NCBI RefSeq assembly: GCF_021277265.1
Contig: NZ_JAJSOH010000001.1
Span: forward strand, 434,001-498,000
Reading direction: 5' to 3'
DNA from: Kineosporia rhizophila
Lineage (GTDB): Bacteria > Actinomycetota > Actinomycetes > Actinomycetales > Kineosporiaceae
Length of the DNA stretch: 64,000 nucleotides
Both the position numbers and the translations under genes were made by a program. A model generated the notes under the pieces. The model did not search any database. It was not told where the DNA came from and saw only the letters and a program-made list of their open reading frames with translations. Shown here piece by piece: positions 34,823 to 42,016 of the stretch (positions are counted from its first letter, which is position 1; each line of letters begins with the position of its first letter).

Positions 34823-35224
34823 CTACTGGTAGGGCTGAGGAGCCGGGCGGCGCCGGGCGGGCAGGAACCAGACCGCAGCCGCCACGCAGACCAGAACGGC
34901 AAGCCACTGCAGTACTCGGCCGGTGATCGTGCCGGTGGTCACGTCGCGGTCGGCCCAGAGCCAGATCGACAGGGCCAGCAGCACCAGCGGAACCGGCACG
35001 ACCGCGAGAAGGTAGCTGCCCAGCGAGGTTCCACCGCGCGAGCGCCGGAACAGCAGTGCCGGCGCGCCCACCACCACCGCGTACGTGACCAGGGCGGACA
35101 GGGTGGCCACCCAGTCGGGCCGGGCGTCGCGGGCGGTCAGCGCGTAGAACACCCCACTCACCACCAGGTAGAGAATGCCGGCGATCACCCAGGTGCGTAG
35201 CACCGAACCCATTGCTCTGCTCAT
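34823..35224 (-). CDS. Small membrane protein in Tad locus A tail
   Basis: 133 residues with about four helices (WVIAGILYLVVSGVFYAL, ATLSALVTYAVVVGAPALLF, SYLLAVVPVPLVLLALSIW, VLQWLAVLVCVAAAVWFL) and a basic C-terminus. ATG 35224 is chosen because AGGAG lies upstream; it begins 26 bases after the stop of the pilin-like passenger gene. No known family seen. Candidate immunity or accessory factor of that protein. Confidence 0.65.
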   Translation of the reverse strand: MSRAMGSVLRTWVIAGILYLVVSGVFYALTARDARPDWVATLSALVTYAVVVGAPALLFRRSRGGTSLGSYLLAVVPVPLVLLALSIWLWADRDVTTGTITGRVLQWLAVLVCVAAAVWFLPARRRPAPQPYQ

Positions 35225-35250
35225 GCTTTCGTTCTCCTGACCGGGCGCCG

Positions 35251-36750
35251 TCACTGACATTCGGAGTACTGCAGCAGAGGACGTGAACCGTCGGTGCGGG
35301 GTGCCCCCAGGTACCGGGCGTCGACCGTCTGGCTGCTGCTGTTCTCCGTGCTGATCTTGGCCCCGAACTTCCAGCCCACGTTGATCTCGGCGCCGAACTC
35401 CTCGATGTCCTTCACCCCCTCGTACTGCACCTGGGACGAGGTGGCCTTGTCGTACATGAGTTGACCGAAGACGTCGCCCTCGGCGGCCTCCCGGTCGGGG
35501 ACGAGCGAGTCGTAGGTGAGCCCGAACGGGGAGCCGAACTGCTCGTTGTTGCCGCGGAGCCAGGCCTGGGCGGTCGCCCGGTCGGCGTCGTTGTCGAGCT
35601 TCAGGGTGGTGGTGGTGACCGTGGCCGTGGTGAACGCCGAACCGTCCTTGCCGGTCGCCTCGCCGTCCTTGCCCGCACCCTTGCCGGTGACGTTGGCCTG
35701 CAGCGAGCCTTCCCGGGTGCTCACGAACGACAGCTCGGTCAGCTTCCCGTCCTTGTCCCGGGTGACCTTGAAGGCGCCGGTCGACTTGCCGGCGGCCTCG
35801 CCCCCGACCAGGATCGCGCTGCCCTCGACCTTGCCCTCCCCGGCGAGCTGGTAGGTCCAGCTGACGTCCCCGTTGGTCTTGGTCTCCTGGGTGACCTCGT
35901 ACTCCCCCTTGAGGGCGAGCAGGCCGCCGACGTTGGGGTCGAACTCCTCCGGCCCGGCCTCCTCCGCCGACCCCTCGTCGGTGGCGTTGCTGTTGTTGCT
36001 GTTGTTGCTGTTCCCCGGCGCGGCCGCCTCCTGGAGGGTGACCTGCAGGCCGGCCTGGACGCCCGCGTCACCACTGACCTTGGTGACCTTGGTGGTCGGG
36101 ACCGGCACCTCGGGATAGCCGACCGCCCGGTTCCAGAGAATGATGAAGAGGCTGTCGGGGGCGTTCTCCATGCTCTTCATCGAGGAGTACTCCTCGATGT
36201 CGGCCTGGAACTTGTCGGCCTCCTCGGCGGAGCTGAACTCCCAGGTGTCGCCGTAACCGACCTTGACCGTGCCCGAGCCCTCGACCTCGAGTTCGCCCAC
36301 CTCGGTGCCGATCTTGCCGATGTCGAAGGTCTTGCCGTTCGGCCCGCCGGCCACCCCGACCGACTGACTGCCCACCGCGGTGAGCTGCACCTTGCCGTCG
36401 GCCATCTCCTGCCGCTGGAAGCCCAGCTCCTGGCCGATCCGGACGAACCCGATGTTGATCTCGCTGCCGTACTTCTCGCTCTGGTCGCGCACCCGGCACT
36501 CGGTCGGCTTGAAGCCGGCGTCGGTGGCCGTGGGCGCACTCGAACCGCAGTTGCCCAGGCCGAGAGTCAGCACCTGGCAGATCGCCCGGGTGACGGAGGA
36601 GACGAACTGCTGGGGCGCCAGGGCCACCACCACGGCCAGGATCAGGACCGCGGCGGCGACGGTCAGCCCGACCTGTTCCACGGTCGCGGCCCCGGTTTCG
36701 GAGCCGGCGGCGCGCATCTGCCGGCGCCGGGCGGTCACAAGTCGTCTCAC
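35251..36750 (-). CDS. Large secreted protein with prepilin-like N-terminus
   Basis: 499 residues. The basic leader ends in ETG20, followed by AATVEQVGL with Glu at +5 and a hydrophobic helix (about 28-48), as in Flp/TadE prepilins. A Cys pair (AICQVLTLGLGNCG) follows the helix. The remaining ~430 residues are polar, beta-prone and Gly/Lys/Glu-rich, with similar segments EINIGFVRIGQELGF and EINVGWKFGAKI at the two ends and an Asn/Ser linker (SNNSNNSN). No catalytic motif is recognised. The start is GTG 36750, leaderless behind TAACGT, with a promoter nearly identical to that of the toxin-like gene. It may be a pilus-tethered effector, adhesin or minor pilus component. Confidence 0.7.
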   Translation of the reverse strand: MRRLVTARRRQMRAAGSETGAATVEQVGLTVAAAVLILAVVVALAPQQFVSSVTRAICQVLTLGLGNCGSSAPTATDAGFKPTECRVRDQSEKYGSEINIGFVRIGQELGFQRQEMADGKVQLTAVGSQSVGVAGGPNGKTFDIGKIGTEVGELEVEGSGTVKVGYGDTWEFSSAEEADKFQADIEEYSSMKSMENAPDSLFIILWNRAVGYPEVPVPTTKVTKVSGDAGVQAGLQVTLQEAAAPGNSNNSNNSNATDEGSAEEAGPEEFDPNVGGLLALKGEYEVTQETKTNGDVSWTYQLAGEGKVEGSAILVGGEAAGKSTGAFKVTRDKDGKLTELSFVSTREGSLQANVTGKGAGKDGEATGKDGSAFTTATVTTTTLKLDNDADRATAQAWLRGNNEQFGSPFGLTYDSLVPDREAAEGDVFGQLMYDKATSSQVQYEGVKDIEEFGAEINVGWKFGAKISTENSSSQTVDARYLGAPRTDGSRPLLQYSECQ

Positions 36751-36756
36751 GCAACG

Positions 36757-36791
36757 ACGTTAACCAGGGCGGACTAGGTCTCCGGGCCCAA
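36757..36791 (-). promoter_or_regulatory. Leaderless promoter with GGGCCC box (passenger gene)
   Basis: On the minus strand GTTGGGCCC is followed after 21 bases by TAACGT, then 6 bases, then GTG 36750. A CCTAGT sits inside the spacer at the same position as in the toxin-gene promoter. Confidence 0.6.
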
Positions 36792-36797
36792 CTTCTT

Positions 36798-37187
36798 TCA
36801 GGACAAGGGTTTCGTCCTTCGGGGCGGTCGGAGTCCGGCGGCCCGCTCGGCCTCCAGCTCGAGCCGGCGCTGATGCCTGCGCTCGTCCTCGGCCGCCCGG
36901 TACCCTTCGGGATCTTCCGCGCGGAATCGCACTGCGGCCGCGAACTTCTCGTACCGATCGGCCAGATCCTGCATCGGGTGCAGCCACGTCCCGTCGCTCT
37001 GCCTCAGATCGGCCCCGTGCAGATCGGCCAGGCCGTAGTCGGCCAGCGGGTCGTCGACGAGTTCCTCACCCTCCAGCCACTGGGCCGCGAGAGCATGTAC
37101 CTCTTCCCGGGTACGCACGCCGTTGCACAGGTCTGCCCACCAGCCCCGCACGGTCTCCGCGTCGGGCATCGCCGCTTGCTCGCTCAT
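36798..37187 (-). CDS. Candidate immunity protein next to pilin-toxin
   Basis: 129 residues, cytoplasmic, no signal or helix. The N-terminal part is acidic and tryptophan-rich (GWWADLCNGVRTREEVHALAAQWLEGEELVDDPLADYG), with WLHPMQDLADRYEKF in the middle and a basic tail. It starts 16 bases after the stop of the toxin-like gene on the same strand, the normal order for polymorphic toxin and immunity pairs. No named immunity family can be assigned by eye, so the role is inferred from position and size. Confidence 0.6.
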   Translation of the reverse strand: MSEQAAMPDAETVRGWWADLCNGVRTREEVHALAAQWLEGEELVDDPLADYGLADLHGADLRQSDGTWLHPMQDLADRYEKFAAAVRFRAEDPEGYRAAEDERRHQRRLELEAERAAGLRPPRRTKPLS

Positions 37188-37203
37188 CCCCACACTCTGG
37201 CGG

Positions 37204-38517
37204 TCATTCGTAGAACTCTCCACTGGCGATCCGCTTCTCGATGGTGCGGTTCGACATACTGCGGATGTTGGTGATGGTGTGTCCCGGATTGTCACGCGAG
37301 AAGACCACGAAGGAACTGGTGCCGTCGCCGTTGTCGACGAACCGGACCTCCCGCTCGTCCCCGCCGACGTTCTGCCGGTACGACTCCCCCTCGGTCAGGA
37401 CCTCGTCGATCTCCTGCTGCGACAACCGCTTGGGGTCGGCCTTGCGCAGTTCGTCGTGCACGTCGCGAGGCGCGATCGAGGTCTCCTCGGCCCGATCCGC
37501 GGCCTCGTCCGCCTCCTGGTACTTCTGGTACGCCTCGTCCTGCTCGGCGTCGGCCTTGCTCTGCTGCTCACGCTCGTACTGCGCCCAGGCGTCATCCATC
37601 TCCTCCTCGGTGCAGTCCTTGGCCGCGTGCAGCACGAGCACCGCCGACGGAACCCGGCCACCCCCACCGAAGGCCAGCACCGAGCCCGCCGGACCGCCGG
37701 GGTCGGCCCCCGGCAGTCGCAGCGCCACCGCGCAGACCCCGCCCAGGGCCTCGTCCTTCGCGTCGTCGGCGCGTTTACGGGCTTCCTCAGCCGCCTTCTC
37801 CACCGCCGCCAGGTCACCGGCATCACCGGCCTTCTCGGCCGCGGTGGCGAATTCTGCCGCTTCGTCGGACAGCCGGGCCAGCTTGCCCAGGTCGGCCGCG
37901 CTCTCGGCGACCTTGCCCGCCTTCCCGAGTTTGCCCAGCACGCCTGCGGCCCGGCCGGCGTCCACTCCCGGGATGAACCAGGAGCCGACGTTCCAGACGG
38001 TGCGCCCGACCGAACCGCCGTAGTCCTCGCGGTCCCACATCTGCGACGACTCCTCGTCCCAGACCAGCGAGAGCGCGGCGTCTCCGGGGTGGTCCCAGGC
38101 GTACTCACCCGCATCCACCAGCGAACCCGGATCCGTCACCAGGTCCCAGATGCCCACCACATCGTCGACCGCACCCTTGCCCACGTTGAACAGCCCGCTA
38201 CCGGTCTGCTTGGTGGCGTTCCAGGTACAGCCCCAGAAACCCGAGCAGTCCCAGTCGCCGCCGTCCTCCTGCTCCTGCTCCTGCTCCGGCTGCTCCGTCA
38301 CGGGAGCCGGAACACCCTCACCGCAGGAGGTACCCGGGACCACGGCACAGATCGCCGACTTCAGCCCACTGACCAGCTGACCACCGGCCCCGGTCGCCGC
38401 CAGCACGGCCAGCACGGCACCGAGCACGATCGTGGTGGCGACCACCATCGCCACGTACTCGGTCGCGGCCTGCCCGGCTTCTCGTCCACGCCTGCCCGGA
38501 CCCGGCGTACGCACCAT
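37204..38517 (-). CDS. Polymorphic-toxin-like protein with Flp-prepilin N-terminus
   Basis: 437 residues. A basic leader ends at Gly15, then QAATEYVAM with Glu at +5 and Tyr at +6, exactly the Flp prepilin peptidase motif, then a hydrophobic helix (about 24-48) and a Cys pair (AICAVVPGTSCG). A Glu/Gln-rich linker leads to a pre-toxin-like helical region (about 90-240: SGLFNVGKGAVDDVVGIWDLV, WNVGSWFIPGVDAGRAAG) and an Ala/Glu/Lys-rich coiled segment. The last ~90 residues form a separate polar domain (DVHDELRKADPKRLS, GDGTSSFVVFSRDNPGHTI), a likely toxin tip. The toxin class is not recognised. A leaderless promoter and a downstream small gene support an effector-immunity unit delivered through the Tad pilus. 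Confidence 0.7.
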   Translation of the reverse strand: MVRTPGPGRRGREAGQAATEYVAMVVATTIVLGAVLAVLAATGAGGQLVSGLKSAICAVVPGTSCGEGVPAPVTEQPEQEQEQEDGGDWDCSGFWGCTWNATKQTGSGLFNVGKGAVDDVVGIWDLVTDPGSLVDAGEYAWDHPGDAALSLVWDEESSQMWDREDYGGSVGRTVWNVGSWFIPGVDAGRAAGVLGKLGKAGKVAESAADLGKLARLSDEAAEFATAAEKAGDAGDLAAVEKAAEEARKRADDAKDEALGGVCAVALRLPGADPGGPAGSVLAFGGGGRVPSAVLVLHAAKDCTEEEMDDAWAQYEREQQSKADAEQDEAYQKYQEADEAADRAEETSIAPRDVHDELRKADPKRLSQQEIDEVLTEGESYRQNVGGDEREVRFVDNGDGTSSFVVFSRDNPGHTITNIRSMSNRTIEKRIASGEFYE

Positions 38518-38524
38518 GCCGACG

Positions 38525-38559
38525 ACGCTAGTGGCGCAGAACTAGGCCCCAGGGCCCAA
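38525..38559 (-). promoter_or_regulatory. Leaderless promoter with GGGCCC box (toxin gene)
   Basis: Minus strand: GTTGGGCCC, 21 bases (including CCTAGT), TAGCGT, 7 bases, ATG 38517. The TANNNT spacing to the start implies leaderless mRNA. The whole element lies in the 44-base gap behind the TadG-like gene. Confidence 0.6.
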
Positions 38560-38561
38560 CA

Positions 38562-39206
38562 TCAGGAGATCAGGCGTGGTTCGAGGTCGTCGAAGAGGTC
38601 GTCCAGATCCGTTTTCAGAGACGGCTTCCCGTCATCACCGGTGATCTCGAACTGCAGTTCGAGGTCACCGCAGAGCACCTCGGCCGTTCCCGGCTCGTCC
38701 GGCTCGTCCGGCTGATCCGGCTCGTCCGGTTCGGCGAGACGGCAGGCTCCGAGCCGGATCCCGAGCTCGGCGGTGGCCGACGACTGGGCCCGGTCACCGG
38801 TGGAGGCGGGTTGCCGATGCCGGACCTGGGCCCAGATCCGGCCGGAGGCGCGGGTGTACTGGTATCCGACGAGATCGGCACCGTTGCGGTCGGCGTACTC
38901 ACCGGCCTGCTCACGCCCGAACCCCCCGGTCAGGGAGTCCAGCACGCCAGGCAGGTCCTCCACTGTGCGGGCCTGGTCCACTGCGTCCAGAACTGCTGAG
39001 GCCAGGTCGTTCTGGATCTGCTCGGCCGCCGCCAGCGCGGCCGCGTCGGCCGCGGCCCGCGAGCTCGCCTTCTGGTCGGTGGCCTCGCCCAGCGGCAGGA
39101 AGTAGCTCACTGCCAGGAAGAGCAGACCCACCATGACCACCGTGACCAGGCCGATCGTCAGCTGGCCGGAGTCGTCCGGGCGCCGCCCGCCGGCTGCAGT
39201 CCTCAT
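38562..39206 (-). CDS. TadG-like pilus-associated protein (locus A)
   Basis: 214 residues. SGQLTIGLVTVVMVGLLFLAVSYF is a TadE/TadG-type N-terminal helix (Gly before Gln, but Gly and not Glu at +5), followed by the hallmark AAADAAALAAAEQIQ of the Rv3654c/TadG family. The outer part ends in an acidic Pro-Asp-Glu repeat region encoded by a 9-base tandem repeat, one Cys pair and an acidic tail. ATG 39206 overlaps the upstream stop (ATGA). Probably a minor pseudopilin at the pilus base. Confidence 0.8.
   Translation of the reverse strand: MRTAAGGRRPDDSGQLTIGLVTVVMVGLLFLAVSYFLPLGEATDQKASSRAAADAAALAAAEQIQNDLASAVLDAVDQARTVEDLPGVLDSLTGGFGREQAGEYADRNGADLVGYQYTRASGRIWAQVRHRQPASTGDRAQSSATAELGIRLGACRLAEPDEPDQPDEPDEPGTAEVLCGDLELQFEITGDDGKPSLKTDLDDLFDDLEPRLIS
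38690..38735. repeat. 9-base tandem repeat coding an Asp-Glu-Pro linker
   Basis: CCGGCTCGT-type units repeat about five times inside the TadG-like gene and encode PDEPDQPDEPDEP. Such repeats vary in copy number and may change linker length. Confidence 0.6.
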
Positions 39207-39832
39207 CTGGTCACCGGGGCGCTCAGGGCCTCGAAACCAGGCATCGAGAACTTCACCTCGGTCACCGCCTCGGGCAACGCCGGGTAGAGGATGCTCAGCT
39301 CCACCGGCTCGGCGCCGGTCGAGGCCGGCAGGTAGGCACAGGCGCAGTCCAGGGTGTCGTTCTCGGCCTGCGACCACAGCCCGGCGGTCAGGCGGAGGTC
39401 GGCCGACTCGGCGGTGAGCTCGAAACCGCGGACATCGGCACTGGAGACCTTGATGTACGGCGTGAAGAGCGGAACCGCAGGGCTGTCGGTGCTCAGCGAG
39501 ATGCGCACGTGCGTGGAGTCGGGACCGGCCTCGACGGCCAGGATCCGTAGAGTTGCGGGCACATCCTTCACGTCACCGGGCGACGCGTCGTTGCGGGCGT
39601 AGATCGTGCCCTGCGCAGATGCCACCGCCTCGGCCGTGGCCGGCTGCCCGCTCAGGTACTTCTGCGCGAGCTCGCTGACCGTTGGACCGCCCGAAGTCTT
39701 CGGAGAGTCACTCTGCGCCTGGGGATCCCCGGAGTCGCGCGCCCACCAGAAGACCCCCACGGCGACCAGTACCGCAACCAGCAGGAGGCCGGCCAGGAGC
39801 CGGGTCCGGCCACGGGTGGCAGACATGCTCAT
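39203..39832 (-). CDS. Membrane-anchored outer protein of Tad locus A, unknown family
   Basis: 209 residues with one N-terminal helix (LLAGLLLVAVLVAVGVFWW) and an outer domain; a Ser/Pro/Gly linker precedes VSELAQKYLSGQPAT. A CAC motif (DCACAYLPAST) lies near the C-terminus. ATG 39832 overlaps the OmpA-like gene stop (ATGA), with GAAGGGAA just before it. Position between OmpA-like and TadG-like genes suggests a surface accessory role in the pilus. No catalytic motif seen. Confidence 0.65.
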   Translation of the reverse strand: MSMSATRGRTRLLAGLLLVAVLVAVGVFWWARDSGDPQAQSDSPKTSGGPTVSELAQKYLSGQPATAEAVASAQGTIYARNDASPGDVKDVPATLRILAVEAGPDSTHVRISLSTDSPAVPLFTPYIKVSSADVRGFELTAESADLRLTAGLWSQAENDTLDCACAYLPASTGAEPVELSILYPALPEAVTEVKFSMPGFEALSAPVTR

Positions 39833-40935
39833 TTCCCTTCACCCGAACCGATGACCACACTCACCCGACGGTTCCGCCTGCGTCCTTCGTCGGTGGCATT
39901 GCTGTCCACCGGGTCGGCCTCGCCCACGCCGGAGACGTCGTACGTGACGCCGGAAATCGTGATCAGCGGTTTCAGGGCCTCGGCAACCGCCTGGGCGCGG
40001 CGCTGCGACAGGTCCAGGTTGTGCGGGTCGCTGCCGGTGCTGTCGGTGTGTCCCACGACCCGGACCTGCCCGCCCTTCGCCGAGGCGTTCACCTCGTCGG
40101 CGGCCTTCTGCAGGGCCTGGCCGGCGTCCGGCCCCAGTTCGGCCGAGTCGACCGCGAACAGCACGTCGGCGGCGAGGTCGACCGAGGTGGTGTCCGCCTC
40201 CGAGCGCTCTGTCACGGTCTCCTCGAGGTCGGAGGTCTCCACCGTCATCGGGACCACCGACTTCTCCGGTTCCAGCGAGGCGGCCGCCGCGGCCTGGTCG
40301 ATCTGCGGCCAGCCCTCACCGGTACGGATCGGGCCCTCCTGCGCGACGGCGGGTTCCAGGACTCCGTCCTCGACCGGCACGTCGTGGACCACGTCGGCGT
40401 TGCCGAACAGGATGTCCACCTGCTCCAGGTCGTCCGGCAGTTCCGGCATCACCGCGTAGAAGGTGTAGAAGGTGCCGCCCGGCTGCCCGGACGGCCAGGC
40501 CGCCTCCGGCGAGACCAGCATCTGCTCGGTACCGTTCGCGTCCTGACCGTGCAGCGGAAGGTACACGCGGCGGTTCGCGAAGTCGGCCAGGCGCACCTTG
40601 CCGACCGTCGTGTAGGGGGAGACCAGCCGGTCGACCGCGATGCGGTTGAAATAGCCCCACGAGGCGGAGGTCTCACCGCTGGGGATGCCGCCGGAGAAGT
40701 AGACCACCGAGGCACCCGGGATGCGCCGGACCCCGTGCACCAGCACGGTGGCCCGCACCCCGTCGGCCTCCCGGTCCGCAGTCAGCGTGGTCGTTCCCAG
40801 CACCGGAACCTGGGGGCTGGTGGCGGCCTTCGCCGCGGGGGCCGCGAACAGGCCGGCGACCAGAGGCAGGAGGGCCGCGACGAGCACCCCGCTACGCCTT
40901 CGCCCGCTGGGACCTGGCTTCTGCTCGACCATCAT
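39829..40935 (-). CDS. OmpA-family peptidoglycan-binding protein (Tad locus A)
   Basis: 368 residues from ATG 40935 (GGAAGGGTGGAG upstream). A signal peptide (VLVAALLPLVAGLFAAPAAKA) is followed by a beta-rich domain of ~190 residues, then a C-terminal OmpA_C domain with DVLFAVDSAEL, VVGHTDSTGSDPHNLDLSQRRAQAV and GRRRNRRVSV, the peptidoglycan (DAP) binding signature. In a bacterium lacking a classical outer membrane it would tether the pilus machinery to the wall. It lies between the flp pilin and the TadG-like genes, separated from flp by a hairpin. Confidence 0.88.
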   Translation of the reverse strand: MMVEQKPGPSGRRRSGVLVAALLPLVAGLFAAPAAKAATSPQVPVLGTTTLTADREADGVRATVLVHGVRRIPGASVVYFSGGIPSGETSASWGYFNRIAVDRLVSPYTTVGKVRLADFANRRVYLPLHGQDANGTEQMLVSPEAAWPSGQPGGTFYTFYAVMPELPDDLEQVDILFGNADVVHDVPVEDGVLEPAVAQEGPIRTGEGWPQIDQAAAAASLEPEKSVVPMTVETSDLEETVTERSEADTTSVDLAADVLFAVDSAELGPDAGQALQKAADEVNASAKGGQVRVVGHTDSTGSDPHNLDLSQRRAQAVAEALKPLITISGVTYDVSGVGEADPVDSNATDEGRRRNRRVSVVIGSGEGK

Positions 40936-40977
40936 CTCCACCCTTCCGACGGTTCCGGTGCCCGGTGACATGCCGAT

Positions 40978-41008
40978 GCGGGCGAAGGACCCGAAGTCCT
41001 TCGCCCGC
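40978..41008 (-). terminator. Hairpin after flp pilin gene (attenuator)
   Basis: Perfect 13-base arms (GCGGGCGAAGGAC and its complement) enclose a 5-base loop, starting 15 bases after the flp stop. Placed within the operon, it would let pilin mRNA accumulate above the downstream OmpA-like, TadG-like and toxin genes. Confidence 0.75.
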
Positions 41009-41023
41009 ACCGTGGATCAGGGA

Positions 41024-41227
41024 TCAGCCCTGGTTCAGCACGCTCTTGATCTTGTCGCCGACCGTGGTGTCGATACCGGCCGCCTTGATCGCGGTGGCCA
41101 CGGCGAGCACCACCACCACAGCGGCGATCACCATGCCGACGTACTCGATCGTGCCCTGACCGCGGTCGCGCGCCCCCTCGATGCGCTTCGCGGCCCAAAT
41201 CTGCATGGAGACAAGCTTCCTGGTCAT
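41024..41227 (-). CDS. flp: Flp-type pilin (Tad locus A)
   Basis: 67-residue major pilin precursor. The basic leader ends RDRG23, then QGTIEYVGM with Glu +5 and Tyr +6, then one long hydrophobic helix (about 30-50) and a short polar C-terminus. It is cleaved by a prepilin peptidase (not encoded in the window) and polymerised by TadA/TadB/TadC. GAAGGAG precedes ATG 41227. A GGGCCC-box promoter lies in the 129-base gap behind the response regulator gene. Confidence 0.92.
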   Translation of the reverse strand: MTRKLVSMQIWAAKRIEGARDRGQGTIEYVGMVIAAVVVVLAVATAIKAAGIDTTVGDKIKSVLNQG

Positions 41228-41307
41228 GCGATGCTCCTTCGTGCCGGGCCCCGCCCGACGCTCCCGTCCCGGGAGGTCCTGTTCTCCGGGAACTTTCGAC
41301 ATCGCCA

Positions 41308-41352
41308 ACGCTATGCCCGGAAACCGCCGCCGCCGTGGGCCCAGGGGCCCAA
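41308..41352 (-). promoter_or_regulatory. Promoter with double GGGCCC box (flp A)
   Basis: Minus strand: TTGGGCCC then CTGGGCCCA, followed 31 and 23 bases later by TAGCGT. A ~75-base leader with a ribosome site follows. It shares the box pair and TAGCGTT core with the flp B promoter. Confidence 0.5.
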
Positions 41353-41356
41353 TCCC

Positions 41357-42016
41357 TCACCGTCCCCGGCCCTGTGTCCGGCCCTGTGTCCGGCCCCGGA
41401 ACCACAGGGCGATCGCCTCGCTGCGGGTGCGCACCCCGAGCGTGGCGAAGATCCGGTTGATGTGGTTCTTCACCGTCTTCTCGGAAAGGAAGCACCGGTC
41501 GGCGATCTCACCGTTCGACAGGCCCTCGGCGATCAGTTCCAGGATCTCGGTCTGCCGCGTGCTCAATCCCAGGTCCGGTGCCTCGGTGGGCTCCGGGGCG
41601 GGCGCCGGGGAGCCCCGGAGCGCGTCCAGCGCACCGACCGAGAAGATGCCCGAGCCCCGGGCCACCGCCAGAACTCCACCCACCAGGTCGTCCGGCTGGA
41701 AGGCGCCGTGCACCAGGTACCCGGACGCGCCGGCGTCCACCGCCGTGCGGATCACCTCGTGGTCCTCGGTGAACGTCAGCATCAGGACCTTGCTGGTGAG
41801 GGCGATCTCGGCGGCGGCACTGACCCCGTCCCGGCGCGGCATGCGCACGTCCAGCAGCACGACGTCGGGCTGCAGGGCCCGGGTGAGCTCCACCGCCCGC
41901 TCCCCGTCCCAGGCCTCTCCGACCACGTGGATGTCCGGGCTGGCGGCCAGCAGCCCGCGCAGACCCGCGCGGACGCTGCTGTTGTCGTCGACCACCAGGA
42001 CCGAGACCGGCCTCAC
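41357..42016 (-). CDS. NarL/LuxR-type response regulator (Tad locus A)
   Basis: 219 residues. The receiver has the DD pair (10-11) and phospho-Asp56 in LLDVRMP, and a conserved Thr in VLMLT. The usual Lys after GYL is replaced (GASGYLVHG). The LuxR-type HTH (STRQTEILELIAEGLSNGEIADRCFLSEKTVKNHINRIFATLGV) is at the C-terminus, followed by a GRTQGRTQ repeat. GTG 42016 overlaps the kinase stop (GTGA). Located between tadC-kinase and flp, it is the best candidate activator of the pilin promoter. Confidence 0.9.
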   Translation of the reverse strand: MRPVSVLVVDDNSSVRAGLRGLLAASPDIHVVGEAWDGERAVELTRALQPDVVLLDVRMPRRDGVSAAAEIALTSKVLMLTFTEDHEVIRTAVDAGASGYLVHGAFQPDDLVGGVLAVARGSGIFSVGALDALRGSPAPAPEPTEAPDLGLSTRQTEILELIAEGLSNGEIADRCFLSEKTVKNHINRIFATLGVRTRSEAIALWFRGRTQGRTQGRGR

